A stretch of DNA of 64,000 bases from the NCBI GenBank assembly GCA_001602435.1, contig CP012156.1, positions 2,797,898 to 2,861,897 on the forward strand, in the 5' to 3' direction. The position numbers were made by a program, and so were the translations under genes. This document shows positions 17,077-25,999 of the stretch, in pieces; the stretch's first letter is position 1, and every line of letters starts with the position of its first letter. The notes beneath the pieces were generated by a model. That model saw nothing but the letters and a program-made list of their open reading frames with translations, had not been told where the DNA came from and ran no database searches. This stretch comes from Hyphomonadaceae bacterium UKL13-1 (lineage in GTDB: Bacteria > Pseudomonadota > Alphaproteobacteria > Caulobacterales > Aquidulcibacteraceae).

Positions 17077-17945
17077 AGGGGATTATACTGGCTGGTGGCT
17101 CTGGGACGCGGCTTCATCCACTTACCGCAGTTGTCAGCAAACAGCTCCTGCCCATCTATGACAAGCCAATGATTTATTATCCACTGACGACCCTTATGTT
17201 AGCTGGGATTCGAGAAATACTTGTTATCTCAACCCCCCATGATCTGCCGTTATTTCAAGCCTTGCTAGGCAATGGTCATCGTTGGGGCATTGATTTAAGC
17301 TATGCCGTCCAAGAACGGCCAGAAGGGCTTGCGCAGGCCTTTGTTATTGGTCGCGACTTTGTCGGCAATAGCCGATGCGCGCTGATCCTTGGCGACAATA
17401 TCTTCTACGGCAATGGTTTGAGCCAAGTGCTCCAGAAATCTGCCGCGATGGCAACCGGCGCTAACGTGTTTGCATATCATGTAAATGACCCCGAAAGATA
17501 TGGCGTTCTGGCATTCGGCAGCGATGGAAAGGCCATCGCGATTGAAGAGAAGCCGAAAGTGCCAAAATCAAATTGGGCAGTGACCGGACTGTACTTTTAT
17601 GACCACCGTGTCACCGAGTTCGCTGCCGAAGTGAAGCCATCAGCTCGCGGCGAGCTAGAGATCACTGATCTCAATAATCGGTATTTGGCACTTCAGGAAC
17701 TAGCCGTCACGAAACTGGAACGTGGCTACGCATGGCTCGATACCGGGACACACGAAAGTCTTCATGAAGCTGGGTCTTTCGTCAGCATCCTTGAGCACCG
17801 CCAGGGCCTCAAGATCGGCTGTCCCGAGGAAGTTGCCTACAAAAACGGCTGGATCACGCGTGGTGACTTGGAAGCCCTTGCCGTTCCGTTGGGCAAAAGC
17901 GACTATGGGCGTTACTTGCTCCAAATTGCCAGTCAAGATTCTTGA
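17073..17945 (+). CDS. rfbA: Glucose-1-phosphate thymidylyltransferase
   Basis: The 290-residue enzyme makes dTDP-glucose from dTTP and glucose-1-phosphate. It begins with the nucleotidyltransferase signature [16 protein letters not shown] (3-18) and then [17 protein letters not shown], both diagnostic of Rml[11 protein letters not shown] holds the metal-binding Asp, and GELEITDLN and [13 protein letters not shown] are conserved later. A strong AAGGAG site lies six bases before the ATG, and the ATG overlaps the rfbD stop. It is the last gene of the run and meets the minus-strand aminotransferase gene only 11 bases further on. Confidence 0.96.
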   Translation: MKGIILAGGSGTRLHPLTAVVSKQLLPIYDKPMIYYPLTTLMLAGIREILVISTPHDLPLFQALLGNGHRWGIDLSYAVQERPEGLAQAFVIGRDFVGNSRCALILGDNIFYGNGLSQVLQKSAAMATGANVFAYHVNDPERYGVLAFGSDGKAIAIEEKPKVPKSNWAVTGLYFYDHRVTEFAAEVKPSARGELEITDLNNRYLALQELAVTKLERGYAWLDTGTHESLHEAGSFVSILEHRQGLKIGCPEEVAYKNGWITRGDLEALAVPLGKSDYGRYLLQIASQDS

Positions 17946-17956
17946 GGCGCAAGCTC

Positions 17957-19141
17957 CTAGGCGTTGCGTCCGGCAAAATTGCGAACCGTCTCGACGATGT
18001 AATCTTGGGTCGCTTCGTCCAAATCTGGATGCATGGGAAGCGAAATCACAAGATCGGCTTTGGCTTCCGTCACGGGCAGCCCGCCGGGGCCAACCGGAAA
18101 GCGGCTATAGACGTCCTGCTTGTGGATGGGAATCGGGTAATAAGCTGCAGTCGGCACGCCACAGGTTTTGGCATAGGCTGTCAAGCCATCACGATCAGGG
18201 ACCTCAATCGTATATTGCGCCCAAGTGGAGACGCCGCCTTCAATAACTGTCGGCACAACCACGCTGTCGCCAAGAAGCTCATTATAGCGCGCGGCGATGC
18301 GGTTACGTGCTTCAATTTCTTCGGCAAAAACCGCTAGCTTTTCCAAAAGAATGGCGGCCTGAACCGTGTCGAGGCGGGAATTCATGCCGATGCGAATGTT
18401 GAGATATTTCGGGTCATGCTCGAAGGTTTTTCCAACCAAGTCGCTCTTGGTTGCTTTGCCATGGACCCGCAGTGAATCCATCATTTCCCACAGTGCATAA
18501 TCGTCCGTCAGCACGGCACCGCCATCCCCATAACAGCCCAGCGGCTTTGCGGGAAAGAAGCTTGTGGTGGCTACATCGGCCCAATGAATGGGATGTTTGC
18601 CATGCAGTGTGCAGCCAAAGCCTTGGGCAGAGTCTGCGATCAGCTTCAGGCCATATTTTTTTGCGATTGCCGAGATCTCTGGGTAATTGGCGGGTTGGCC
18701 GAACAAATCGACCGCAATAATTACTTTGGGTTTCAACTTGCCTTCGGCAATGACTGCCTCAATCGATGCCTCGAGATGGGCTGGACTGAGGTTATAGGTC
18801 ACGGGATCGACGTCCACAAAAACAGGGGTTGCGCCCAGCCAAGGCACAACTTCGCCAGTCGCAGCGAAAGTAAAGCTTGGACAGAAAACGGCATCGCCCG
18901 TCCGGATGTGCCAAGCCATCAACGGCAAAACCAAAGCGTCGGTACCGTTTCCGCAGGACAAAGCATATTTCGCCTGCCCAAACTCAGCCATGGCCGCCTC
19001 AAAAGCTTGGACTTGCGGCCCCATGATATAGGCACCGCCATTGATCACCCCCATCACCGCATCATCAATACGCGATCCGAGCCTGCGGCGTTGCGCCAAG
19101 AGATCAATAAAGCCGATAGGGGGGCGGGTGCTATTAGTCAT
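17957..19141 (-). CDS. DegT/DnrJ/EryC1/StrS aminotransferase (WbpE-like), copy 2
   Basis: A 394-residue PLP aminotransferase with LIADSAQGFG (167-176) and the PLP Lys199 in TTSFFPAKPLGCYGDGGA. It matches the copy at 9929-11113 along its whole length, from the FIDL.AQRRRLGS start to the YYPIPIHKQ.VYS region and the C-terminal SLPMHP. By eye about three quarters of the residues are the same. It should therefore aminate the same or a very similar 3-keto nucleotide sugar. Like copy 1 it follows a Gfo/Idh oxidoreductase gene (125 bases upstream). Here the DNA is visibly richer in G+C than copy 1, so the two copies have had separate histories. Confidence 0.92.
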   Translation of the reverse strand: MTNSTRPPIGFIDLLAQRRRLGSRIDDAVMGVINGGAYIMGPQVQAFEAAMAEFGQAKYALSCGNGTDALVLPLMAWHIRTGDAVFCPSFTFAATGEVVPWLGATPVFVDVDPVTYNLSPAHLEASIEAVIAEGKLKPKVIIAVDLFGQPANYPEISAIAKKYGLKLIADSAQGFGCTLHGKHPIHWADVATTSFFPAKPLGCYGDGGAVLTDDYALWEMMDSLRVHGKATKSDLVGKTFEHDPKYLNIRIGMNSRLDTVQAAILLEKLAVFAEEIEARNRIAARYNELLGDSVVVPTVIEGGVSTWAQYTIEVPDRDGLTAYAKTCGVPTAAYYPIPIHKQDVYSRFPVGPGGLPVTEAKADLVISLPMHPDLDEATQDYIVETVRNFAGRNA

Positions 19142-19206
19142 GGTTTGTGCAGCTCACTCTCAATTCAGGCCGTGCATAGGCTTTGACGCCTCATACGCCA
19201 TAGATT

Positions 19207-19222
19207 GGGAGATTACTGCAAG
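19207..19222 (-). repeat. 16-base sequence repeated at 32692-32707
   Basis: GGGAGATTACTGCAAG (plus strand) occurs here, 66 bases before the aminotransferase start, and again at 32692-32707, 22 bases before rpe. Both lie in intergenic gaps with the same orientation to the downstream minus-strand gene. One exact 16-base repeat in 64 kb is not improbable by chance, so only the matching positions make it of interest. It might be a shared promoter or operator element. Confidence 0.25.
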
Positions 19223-19266
19223 CCACCGCAGAAGGCCTGATCACTTTTGGCAACCAAGCACAACAA

Positions 19267-20187
19267 TCAGGCGCGGGTGGCATTATCGATTGCTTCAGCA
19301 ATCCGCACCGCTGCTGCACCATCGACGGCAGAGATTGCAACTTGGCGCTCACCGAGAATGGCTGCAATGAAGTCAGCCGTAGCCGCGCCCATGGGATCTG
19401 GAATGCGGATTGCAAAATCTGCATGCAGGCCAAAGCCCGCTCCGTCGCTGAATCTTTTGGCGATGAAATCAATCGCCACCTCGCCGGCTGCATAATTAAT
19501 CGTCATGCGGCGGTCACGCTCTTCCGCTGCCCGGCTGGCGAGGAAATGGGCTTCACCACCGCCTTCGAACGTCAACACAGCTTCAACCGCGTCTGGGTTA
19601 TCTGGCTTGCCGGCTAAACGTTTTGCTTTAATTGCAACCGGCTCAGCACGAAACAGCAAACGCGCCAAATCGATATCGTGGACCATTAGGTCTAACGTGA
19701 CCGACACATCCGCACCACGAATACTGGGCAAACCAACGCGCGTCGCCTGCAACAAGCTTGGCCGCTCTTCAACGTCAAACAGACCCATGGCTTGGAAGAT
19801 ATAACGCTCTTGATGACCCGCCTGCAGCACTAGGGCACGTTCGGCGGCATGCTGACACAGGATGTCTGCGTCCTCGGCAGTGGCGGCCAAGGGCTTTTCG
19901 ACCAAGCAATGCTTACCTGCATCAATCGCCGCGCGCGCAACGCCACCATGCGCGATGGCGGGGGTGGCAACCACGAGCGCATCGACTTCAGCGAGGATTA
20001 CCGAAAGATCTGTAAAGGCTTGGGTCTGCATTTCAGAGGCCAAGGCTTCTGCGCGCTCTGCACTCAGATCGAATATTCCCACTAAAGTAGCCCTTGGATT
20101 GGCTTTGATCTTATTGGCATGATTACGGCCAAATACACCGGCCCCAGCAACACCAATTCGGACCTGCTTCATGGAAACGTCTGACAC
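19267..20187 (-). CDS. Gfo/Idh/MocA family oxidoreductase, copy 2
   Basis: The 306-residue protein has the NAD(P) motif RIGVAGAGVFGRNHANKI (11-28) and the EKP signature in CLVEKPLAATAED. These are NAD-dependent sugar dehydrogenases or reductases. It is followed on the same strand by the second WbpE-like aminotransferase, so the pair repeats the oxidise-then-aminate module found at 9929-12260. Its sequence is clearly different from copy 1, with MVHDIDLARLL in place of FAPHDVSMLLALF, so the two modules may serve different sugars. The exact substrate is unknown. Confidence 0.85.
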   Translation of the reverse strand: MSDVSMKQVRIGVAGAGVFGRNHANKIKANPRATLVGIFDLSAERAEALASEMQTQAFTDLSVILAEVDALVVATPAIAHGGVARAAIDAGKHCLVEKPLAATAEDADILCQHAAERALVLQAGHQERYIFQAMGLFDVEERPSLLQATRVGLPSIRGADVSVTLDLMVHDIDLARLLFRAEPVAIKAKRLAGKPDNPDAVEAVLTFEGGGEAHFLASRAAEERDRRMTINYAAGEVAIDFIAKRFSDGAGFGLHADFAIRIPDPMGAATADFIAAILGERQVAISAVDGAAAVRIAEAIDNATRA

Positions 20188-20249
20188 GGGAAGAGCCTTC
20201 TGATAGGTCTCAAACGCAGGCGCTCCTGCTTGAGCATTGCGACGAGTGG

Positions 20250-21389
20250 CTAATGTGCTTTTAGCCGGTCTGCAACCCGCAACACTTCGGCGAAGGCCAG
20301 AAACAAATGGTAGAAGGTCGAGGTGGGCATGGCTTTCGCGATGGGTTGTCCTGCTTGGTCAAAGGCATCTAGCCACCCACCCAGGGGCTCGACCGCCAAA
20401 TAGCGATTGAGCAATAGCTGCAAAGTAGGCTGCAGGACGGGAATTGGCTCCGCCCCTGTGAGCTCATAAAGCGCTACGGCGGCTTTTAGCCGCTCCGTGT
20501 TTGGCCACGTGCGCGAGCCAGCATCCACAAATTGCCCATCATCGAGAATGACATTGTAGGTCGCAGCACTTGCGTGATCGACGCCTTTTTCCTCACCGAA
20601 AGCAATCAAGCTTTCAACCTGCTCTGTGACATCGACACCCAGTAATTTATGGGCTGAGGCCAAAATCCAGGCCCACTCAAACTGATGACCGGGTTCTACC
20701 CAATGTCCCTTCACTTCTGCCAGACGATCGAGATTGTCATCGAAATACTCGCACAACGTATGTCGCACGGGATCATAAAAATGGCATTGGAATAGATTGA
20801 TGATTTCTCTAGCCAAGCGCGCAAAGATCGGGTCTTGCGTGCTTTCAAAGCAAGCCAGACAGGCCTCTAGCGAGTGCATATGCGGGTTTTGCAGCCTTGG
20901 CCCCCTAGCGGGGAGCTGATGCCAGAACCCAAGTTTTGGGTGCCGCATCTTGGTGTCGATCAAGGCGACAGTCTGGTGCATCCGCTCCAAAACATCTGGG
21001 GTCGGCGACACGCGGTAGAACCAGCCCAGTGAGAACAGGGCGAAGGCGTTGTCGTAAAGGTCCGTCGTCGAATCAAGGACCTGATTGTCAGAAGTGACCA
21101 GCTTTGCCCATCCCAAGTCTGGCCCCTGCCAACAATGCGCCACCATCGCCTCATACATTTTCTTGGCGTGGGTGATGCCTGGCTGCCAGCCGAGCAGATA
21201 GGCATGCGAGAAGACATAGACCTGGCGGCAGAACACCCGGACCCGCTTGAAGCCAGGGTCGGACAATCCGCCATTTAGGGACAATTCTTCAACCGGCCCG
21301 CCATGGGCATGGTCCCAACCGCGTTCTGCCCAGAGAGGCAATGCATGATCAAACATCCAAGTACGCAGGCGCTTGATCTCTAGCTCCAT
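20250..21389 (-). CDS. AGE family epimerase/isomerase, probably mannose-6-phosphate isomerase
   Basis: The 379-residue protein is an (alpha/alpha)6-barrel enzyme of the N-acylglucosamine 2-epimerase family. Characteristic pieces are WDHAHGGPVEEL (25-36), RVRVFCRQVYVFSHAYLLGW, HMHSLEACLACFE, GHQFEWAWILASAHKLLG and GSRTWPNTERLKAAVAL; the His and Arg residues in these line the active site. Several alphaproteobacterial members interconvert fructose-6-phosphate and mannose-6-phosphate. The neighbours phosphomannomutase and mannose-1-phosphate guanylyltransferase support that role as entry to GDP-mannose. It follows the phosphomannomutase gene by 21 bases. Epimerisation of free N-acetylglucosamine or mannose remains possible. 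Confidence 0.8.
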   Translation of the reverse strand: MELEIKRLRTWMFDHALPLWAERGWDHAHGGPVEELSLNGGLSDPGFKRVRVFCRQVYVFSHAYLLGWQPGITHAKKMYEAMVAHCWQGPDLGWAKLVTSDNQVLDSTTDLYDNAFALFSLGWFYRVSPTPDVLERMHQTVALIDTKMRHPKLGFWHQLPARGPRLQNPHMHSLEACLACFESTQDPIFARLAREIINLFQCHFYDPVRHTLCEYFDDNLDRLAEVKGHWVEPGHQFEWAWILASAHKLLGVDVTEQVESLIAFGEEKGVDHASAATYNVILDDGQFVDAGSRTWPNTERLKAAVALYELTGAEPIPVLQPTLQLLLNRYLAVEPLGGWLDAFDQAGQPIAKAMPTSTFYHLFLAFAEVLRVADRLKAH

Positions 21390-21410
21390 ATCTGGGTGCT
21401 CCTCAATGGC

Positions 21411-22943
21411 TTAGACGGTTTGATTATAATGCCCAACTTCGGAAAAGGCCGACAAGCGCGGCTTAGCCTCTTCGTGGAACAAGGCGCGCATGTCTGCATC
21501 AGAGACCGAACTCTCAACCACAACCACGAGTTCCGGTTTATTGGAAGAGGCACGCACAAGCACAAAAGAGCCATCTTCTAGAGTGACGCGTGCGCCATTG
21601 ACCGTGTTGACGTCGCGGATCGAACGGCCAAGAATTTTCCCACCAGCCGCAGCCAAAGCGACATAATCCGCGACGACGCGATCAATCACGCCATATTTGA
21701 CTTCATCCCCGCAATGAGCAGACATGGTGAGTGAAGTCCAAGTTAAGGGCAGCTTTTGCTTCATTTCAGAAAGCTTCGCCCCATCAGCGCGGTCCAGCAT
21801 GGCGAGGATCACGCGGGCGGCCACCAGAGCGTCGTCATAGCCCCGCCCGTAAGGCGCGCGAAGGAAAAAGTGCCCAGACTTTTCAAAGCCTGCTAGAGCG
21901 TTGAGCTCATTAGTACGGCGCTTAATATAGGAGTGACCGGTCTTCCAGTAATCGACTTTGGCACCATTGGCCTTCAAGACAGGATCAATCTCATAAGCCC
22001 CAGTGGACTTCACATCGACGACAAAGGTCGAATTCGGATGCAGGGCGCTCATGTCACGGGCGAGAAGTAGGCCGATCTTATCGGCAAAAATCTCTTCCCC
22101 AGAATCGTCAACCACGCCACAGCGATCGCCGTCGCCATCAAAGCCTAAGGCCAACTCTGCCCCCGTAGCACGCACGGTCTCGGCCATAGCGTGCAGCATT
22201 TCTTCGTCTTCTGGGTTAGGGTTGTATTTCGGGAAGGTCCAATCGAGGTCGCAGTCCATTTCAACCACATCAGCACCCATCCGGCGCAGCGCGTCTGGGG
22301 CATAGGCTCCGGCGGCACCATTGCCACACGCGACAACGACTTTGATTGGACGGCTAAGTTTGAAATCACCCACTGCATCGGCAATGTAGCGCTCGCGCAT
22401 GCCCTCAATCCGGGTCAGGCTGCCGCCCGGCCGTTCAACAAAGGAACCCGACAAGACGATGTCGCGGAGCTTGCCCATTTCATCAGGGCCAAAGGTCAAA
22501 GGCTTTTCGGCACCCATTTTAACCCCGGTCCAGCCGTTTTCGTTGTGGCTCGCGGTGACCATAGCAACTGCAGGCGCGTCCAAAGCAAACTGCGCGTAAT
22601 AGGCAACCGGAGACAAGGCCAAGCCAATATCGAGGACTTCGCAGCCGGCCTGCATCAAGCCGATCGTCAAGGCCTGCTTAATGGATAGGGAATAAAAACG
22701 GAAATCGTGACCAACAACAACGCGGCTGGCACCATATTCGTGTAACAAGGTGCCAAGACCTAGACCCAAGGCCTGCACGCCCAGAAAATTCAGTTCCGGC
22801 GCTTTCGAATTGCCCTGTATGCCAAACCACCAACGGGCATCATACTCCCGGAAACCTGTGGCCTTCACCAAAGGATTCATTTCAAAATCCAAAGTATTGG
22901 TGGCCAAATCCGTCCGAGGCTTAGGCATCGTGGTGTTCGTCAT
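21411..22943 (-). CDS. Phosphomannomutase/phosphoglucomutase
   Basis: A 510-residue alpha-D-phosphohexomutase that moves phosphate between C6 and C1 of mannose or glucose via a phosphoserine. The phosphoserine loop is AMVTASHNENGWTG (about 125-138), the magnesium site is GFDGDGDRCGVVD (about 262-274), and EKSGHFF is the sugar-binding loop. Its length is a little above the usual 460, mainly because of an N-terminal extension; PLVKATGFREYDARWW near residue 24 marks the first domain. Here it would supply mannose-1-phosphate to the guanylyltransferase at 23913-24995 and perhaps glucose-1-phosphate to galU and rfbA. Confidence 0.9.
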   Translation of the reverse strand: MTNTTMPKPRTDLATNTLDFEMNPLVKATGFREYDARWWFGIQGNSKAPELNFLGVQALGLGLGTLLHEYGASRVVVGHDFRFYSLSIKQALTIGLMQAGCEVLDIGLALSPVAYYAQFALDAPAVAMVTASHNENGWTGVKMGAEKPLTFGPDEMGKLRDIVLSGSFVERPGGSLTRIEGMRERYIADAVGDFKLSRPIKVVVACGNGAAGAYAPDALRRMGADVVEMDCDLDWTFPKYNPNPEDEEMLHAMAETVRATGAELALGFDGDGDRCGVVDDSGEEIFADKIGLLLARDMSALHPNSTFVVDVKSTGAYEIDPVLKANGAKVDYWKTGHSYIKRRTNELNALAGFEKSGHFFLRAPYGRGYDDALVAARVILAMLDRADGAKLSEMKQKLPLTWTSLTMSAHCGDEVKYGVIDRVVADYVALAAAGGKILGRSIRDVNTVNGARVTLEDGSFVLVRASSNKPELVVVVESSVSDADMRALFHEEAKPRLSAFSEVGHYNQTV

Positions 22944-23044
22944 TTTATAAGCTCCAATTGAAGTGGCACTGCACTAGCGCGGAATGGGTTTAGAATAAAG
23001 TGAATGCGTTGAAGCAAGGCATTGGGATGCCTGCCCTTGTTTAT

Positions 23045-23911
23045 TTATCGAAAAACCACCGTCCGATGACCGGCCAAAAGAACACGATGTTCACAATGCC
23101 ACCGGACAGCACGAGCGAGTACGGTGCATTCTAGATCGCGACCAATTTCGATCAAATCATCGGGCGTATCCGAATGGGTGACGCGCTCTACCCCTTGCTC
23201 GATAATGGGTCCTTCGTCGAGATCTGCAGTAACATAGTGAGCACTAGCCCCGATCATTTTCACGCCCCGAGCATGCGCTTGGTGGTATGGCTTAGCCCCT
23301 TTAAACCCCGGCAAAAAAGAGTGGTGGATATTGATGCACCGGCCGTGCAGGGCTACAACTGTCTCTGGCGTCAAGACTTGCATATAGCGGGCGAGCACCA
23401 AGAGATTGGCTCGATGCTCTTGCATAAAAGCCAGAAAGTCCGCCTCGGCTTGCGCTTTCGTTGATGGGCTCACGGGTCGAAAAAGATAGGGCAATCCATG
23501 CCATTGGACTTCTTCACGCAGATCTTCATGATTGGATGCAACACCGACAATATCTGCCCGTAACCAGCCAGACCGCCAGCGGTGCAACAAATCATTCAAG
23601 CAATGGCCGGACTTTGAAACCGCCAGAACAATGCGTGGCTTCTCGCTGGTTGGATGAAACGCCCAATCCATGTTGTATCGACGCGCAATGGGCGCAAAGC
23701 CGGCTTGCAGCTCCATCAAGGGCAATGGGACAGACTCAGAGCTCGACTTGAAGGCCGTTCGCATGAAGAAATGGCCTTCAAGCTGATCATGAAAATGATC
23801 CGCTTCTTCGATCGTTAGCCCTCGATCGGCCAAGAAACGAGATACCGCGGCCACAATACCTGTTTGGTCTGGACACCTGACCGTGAGTATATAATTGAAA
23901 TCGCGTGGCAT
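23045..23911 (-). CDS. purU: Formyltetrahydrofolate deformylase
   Basis: The 288-residue enzyme hydrolyses 10-formyl-tetrahydrofolate to formate and tetrahydrofolate, which balances one-carbon pools and feeds purine synthesis. An N-terminal ACT domain (about 8-85, starting with LTVRCPDQTGIVAAVS) is followed by a formyltransferase domain. The latter has the catalytic Asn194 and His196 in NIHHSFLPGFKGAKPYHQA and Asp232 in DLDEGPI. It lies one base after the guanylyltransferase gene, inside an otherwise sugar-related run, and probably shares its transcript. No functional link to polysaccharide synthesis is evident. Confidence 0.95.
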   Translation of the reverse strand: MPRDFNYILTVRCPDQTGIVAAVSRFLADRGLTIEEADHFHDQLEGHFFMRTAFKSSSESVPLPLMELQAGFAPIARRYNMDWAFHPTSEKPRIVLAVSKSGHCLNDLLHRWRSGWLRADIVGVASNHEDLREEVQWHGLPYLFRPVSPSTKAQAEADFLAFMQEHRANLLVLARYMQVLTPETVVALHGRCINIHHSFLPGFKGAKPYHQAHARGVKMIGASAHYVTADLDEGPIIEQGVERVTHSDTPDDLIEIGRDLECTVLARAVRWHCEHRVLLAGHRTVVFR

Positions 23912-23912
23912 C

Positions 23913-24995
23913 TTAGCTCTTCGCTTTGAAGGCGTCTGCCGCTAGACGAACGTCTTGGGCACGATCCTTGTGCATGACCAAAATGCCTTGAGCCGTTGCG
24001 ATGACGACGAGGTCTTCCACGCCGATCAAGGCAACCGGGGTTTCCTCTGAACGCACGAGGCAGCCTTGTGTATCGAACAAGGCTGTTGGTCCCTGAGAGA
24101 CATTGTCGTTGGCGTCCTTTTCGGCCAAATCCCAGAGTGTCAGGAAGGAACCAACATCATTCCAGCCCATATCCACCGGGACCACTGCCGCACGGTCGGT
24201 CGGCTCCATGACCGCGTAATCAACCGAGAGAGATGGGGCTTTTACAAACGCAGCCTCGTCTAAAAAAACGCACCCCTCATCTCGGCGACCTTGGGCGAGC
24301 GCCTCCCGTGCAGCTACCAAAACCTCTGGGGCATACAGTTCAAGTTCTGCCAAAAAGGCGCTGGCCTTGAAAAAGAATATGCCCGCATTCCAAGCATAAT
24401 GCCCATCGGCCAGATAAGCCTCGGCCGTTGCCAAGTCAGGCTTTTCACGGAAAGCTTCTACCGCAAACACACCTTCACCGAGCGCTTCACCGCTCTTAAT
24501 ATAGCCATAGCCAGTTTCGGGCGCAGTAGGGGTCACGGCGAAAGTAACGATACGACCGTCTAAGGCCGCTGCGCAGGCATTCAAACAGGCCCGATGCAAA
24601 TTCTCTGGGCGAGCAATTACGTGGTCGGCCGGCAAAACTAACATGAGCGCTTCTGGATCACGCTCTGCCTGGATAAGGGCCGCTACCGCGAGCGCGGGGG
24701 CTGTATTACGCGGCTTGGGCTCAAGCACGATGGTAGCATCAGTAACATTCTCGCGCGCTAATTCTTCACTTACAGGGCCGAAATGACTAAGGCCACAAAT
24801 GACCACTGGCGCGCCGAATTGCGCCGCCTGATCAGCAGCTACTCGCTTCAGGGTTTGTCCAAACATCGTAACAGCGCCAGCTAGCGCATGAAACTGCTTG
24901 GGTTTGGTCTGGGTAGACAAAGGCCAAAGACGCGACCCCGCGCCACCTGACAAGATAACAGGCGTAATCAACGGTGAATGCGTATGTATTGCCAA
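23913..24995 (-). CDS. Mannose-1-phosphate guanylyltransferase
   Basis: The enzyme makes GDP-mannose from GTP and mannose-1-phosphate. It has the signature TPVILSGGAGSRLWPLS and later FREKPD, YAWNAGIFFF and VDYAVMEP, all typical of the CpsB/ManC nucleotidyltransferase domain. There is no C-terminal isomerase domain, which fits a separate isomerase at 20250-21389. The start is uncertain: the frame is open back into the fsa gene without an ATG. I choose the TTG at 24995 (360 residues), which has AAGGG eight bases upstream; a GTG at 25022 (369 residues) is the main alternative. Confidence 0.9.
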   Translation of the reverse strand: MAIHTHSPLITPVILSGGAGSRLWPLSTQTKPKQFHALAGAVTMFGQTLKRVAADQAAQFGAPVVICGLSHFGPVSEELARENVTDATIVLEPKPRNTAPALAVAALIQAERDPEALMLVLPADHVIARPENLHRACLNACAAALDGRIVTFAVTPTAPETGYGYIKSGEALGEGVFAVEAFREKPDLATAEAYLADGHYAWNAGIFFFKASAFLAELELYAPEVLVAAREALAQGRRDEGCVFLDEAAFVKAPSLSVDYAVMEPTDRAAVVPVDMGWNDVGSFLTLWDLAEKDANDNVSQGPTALFDTQGCLVRSEETPVALIGVEDLVVIATAQGILVMHKDRAQDVRLAADAFKAKS

Positions 24996-25066
24996 AAACT
25001 TACCCTTATCCGCGTTGATCACCCCAAATGAAGGCAATCCAATTGTGGCTCGGGTCCGCGGTCGTC

Positions 25067-25720
25067 CTAGAGGATCGACTGGCCGGTCTTTGCCCAATCT
25101 TTCATAAATGCTTCTAACCCGAGATCCGTTAAAACGTGCTTATAGAGCGCATTGAAAACTGCAGGCGGCAATGTCGCACAGTCCGCACCAGCAAGAGCCG
25201 CATCACGAACATGCATAGCTGTACGAGCGGAAGCTGCCAGAATTTGGGTTTCAAAGCCGTAATTATCATAAATAACTCGAATATCGCGGATCAGTTCCAT
25301 GCCGTCTTGGCCATTGTCGTCGAGGCGACCGATGAAGGGCGAGATGTAGGTCGCACCTGCTTTAGCGGCCAAAAGAGCTTGGACGGCAGAGAAGCACAAT
25401 GTGATGTTTACCGGTGTCCCTTCGTCGCTCAAAGTCTTGCACACGCGAAGCCCAACGGGGGTCAATGGCAGTTTCACGACCACGTTTGGCGCGATCTTCG
25501 CCAAGAACCGCCCTTCCGCCAACAATGTTTCATAGTCACTCGCAACAGCTTCAGCGCTGATCGGGCCTGAAATTAGACCACAGATCTCTTCGATGGCCTC
25601 GGCGATCTTGCGACCAGACTTCGCAATTAAGGAGGGGTTGGTTGTGACACCGTCAACGAGCCCCGTCGCGGCCAGAACCTTCAAATCTGCGACTTCGGCG
25701 GTATCAATGAAAATTTTCAT
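25067..25720 (-). CDS. fsa: Fructose-6-phosphate aldolase/transaldolase (small TalC-type)
   Basis: The 217-residue protein belongs to the short transaldolase family. It has [10 protein letters not shown] (5-14) with the active-site Asp6, [11 protein letters not shown] (26-36), and the Schiff-base Lys83 in [26 protein letters not shown] is the conserved phosphate-binding loop. It could act as transaldolase in the pentose phosphate pathway or as fructose-6-phosphate aldolase; the short form alone does not decide. It heads the leftward fsa, guanylyltransferase, purU run, divergent from galU. Confidence 0.9.
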   Translation of the reverse strand: MKIFIDTAEVADLKVLAATGLVDGVTTNPSLIAKSGRKIAEAIEEICGLISGPISAEAVASDYETLLAEGRFLAKIAPNVVVKLPLTPVGLRVCKTLSDEGTPVNITLCFSAVQALLAAKAGATYISPFIGRLDDNGQDGMELIRDIRVIYDNYGFETQILAASARTAMHVRDAALAGADCATLPPAVFNALYKHVLTDLGLEAFMKDWAKTGQSIL

Positions 25721-25770
25721 GGGGGGACTCCAATCAAGTGAGGCGGCACGTGGGTTCGTTTGATGGCCCC

Positions 25771-25908
25771 TTAAAGCACACTGGAGGCACCCTCAAGGCC
25801 ACGGTCCAGTTTGGTGTTGCGGTTCTGTTGGAAGCGGCTGCAAAACTTGCTAGGTTTTTTCGCAAGTTTGGCATGATTCATGCGTGCTAAGTCTTCAGAA
25901 GAGTCCAT
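25771..25908 (-). CDS. Possible small protein (45 residues)
   Basis: A short frame starts at an ATG with AGGGA seven bases upstream and encodes 45 residues, beginning [20 protein letters not shown] and rich in Lys, Arg and Asn. It has no signal peptide or membrane segment. It ends 50 bases before fsa on the same strand, in the otherwise empty fsa-galU gap. I do not recognise it. The good start site argues for it; the lack of any known family argues for caution. Confidence 0.35.
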   Translation of the reverse strand: MDSSEDLARMNHAKLAKKPSKFCSRFQQNRNTKLDRGLEGASSVL

Positions 25909-25922
25909 GGCGGCTTCCCTGT

Positions 25923-25940
25923 CACCTGCATGTGCAGGTG
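25923..25940. promoter_or_regulatory. Inverted repeat in the divergent fsa-galU region
   Basis: CACCTGCA and TGCAGGTG form a perfect 8-base inverted repeat separated by TG. It lies 60 bases before galU and about 14 bases upstream of the small 45-residue frame, between genes read in opposite directions. This position suits an operator for a dimeric regulator controlling both sides. A transcript hairpin is an alternative. Confidence 0.4.
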
Positions 25941-25999
25941 GGAAGTATTGCTGAGACGGACTATAGAATGCTTTCACTTATGCCTGCTCAGGGAATTAA

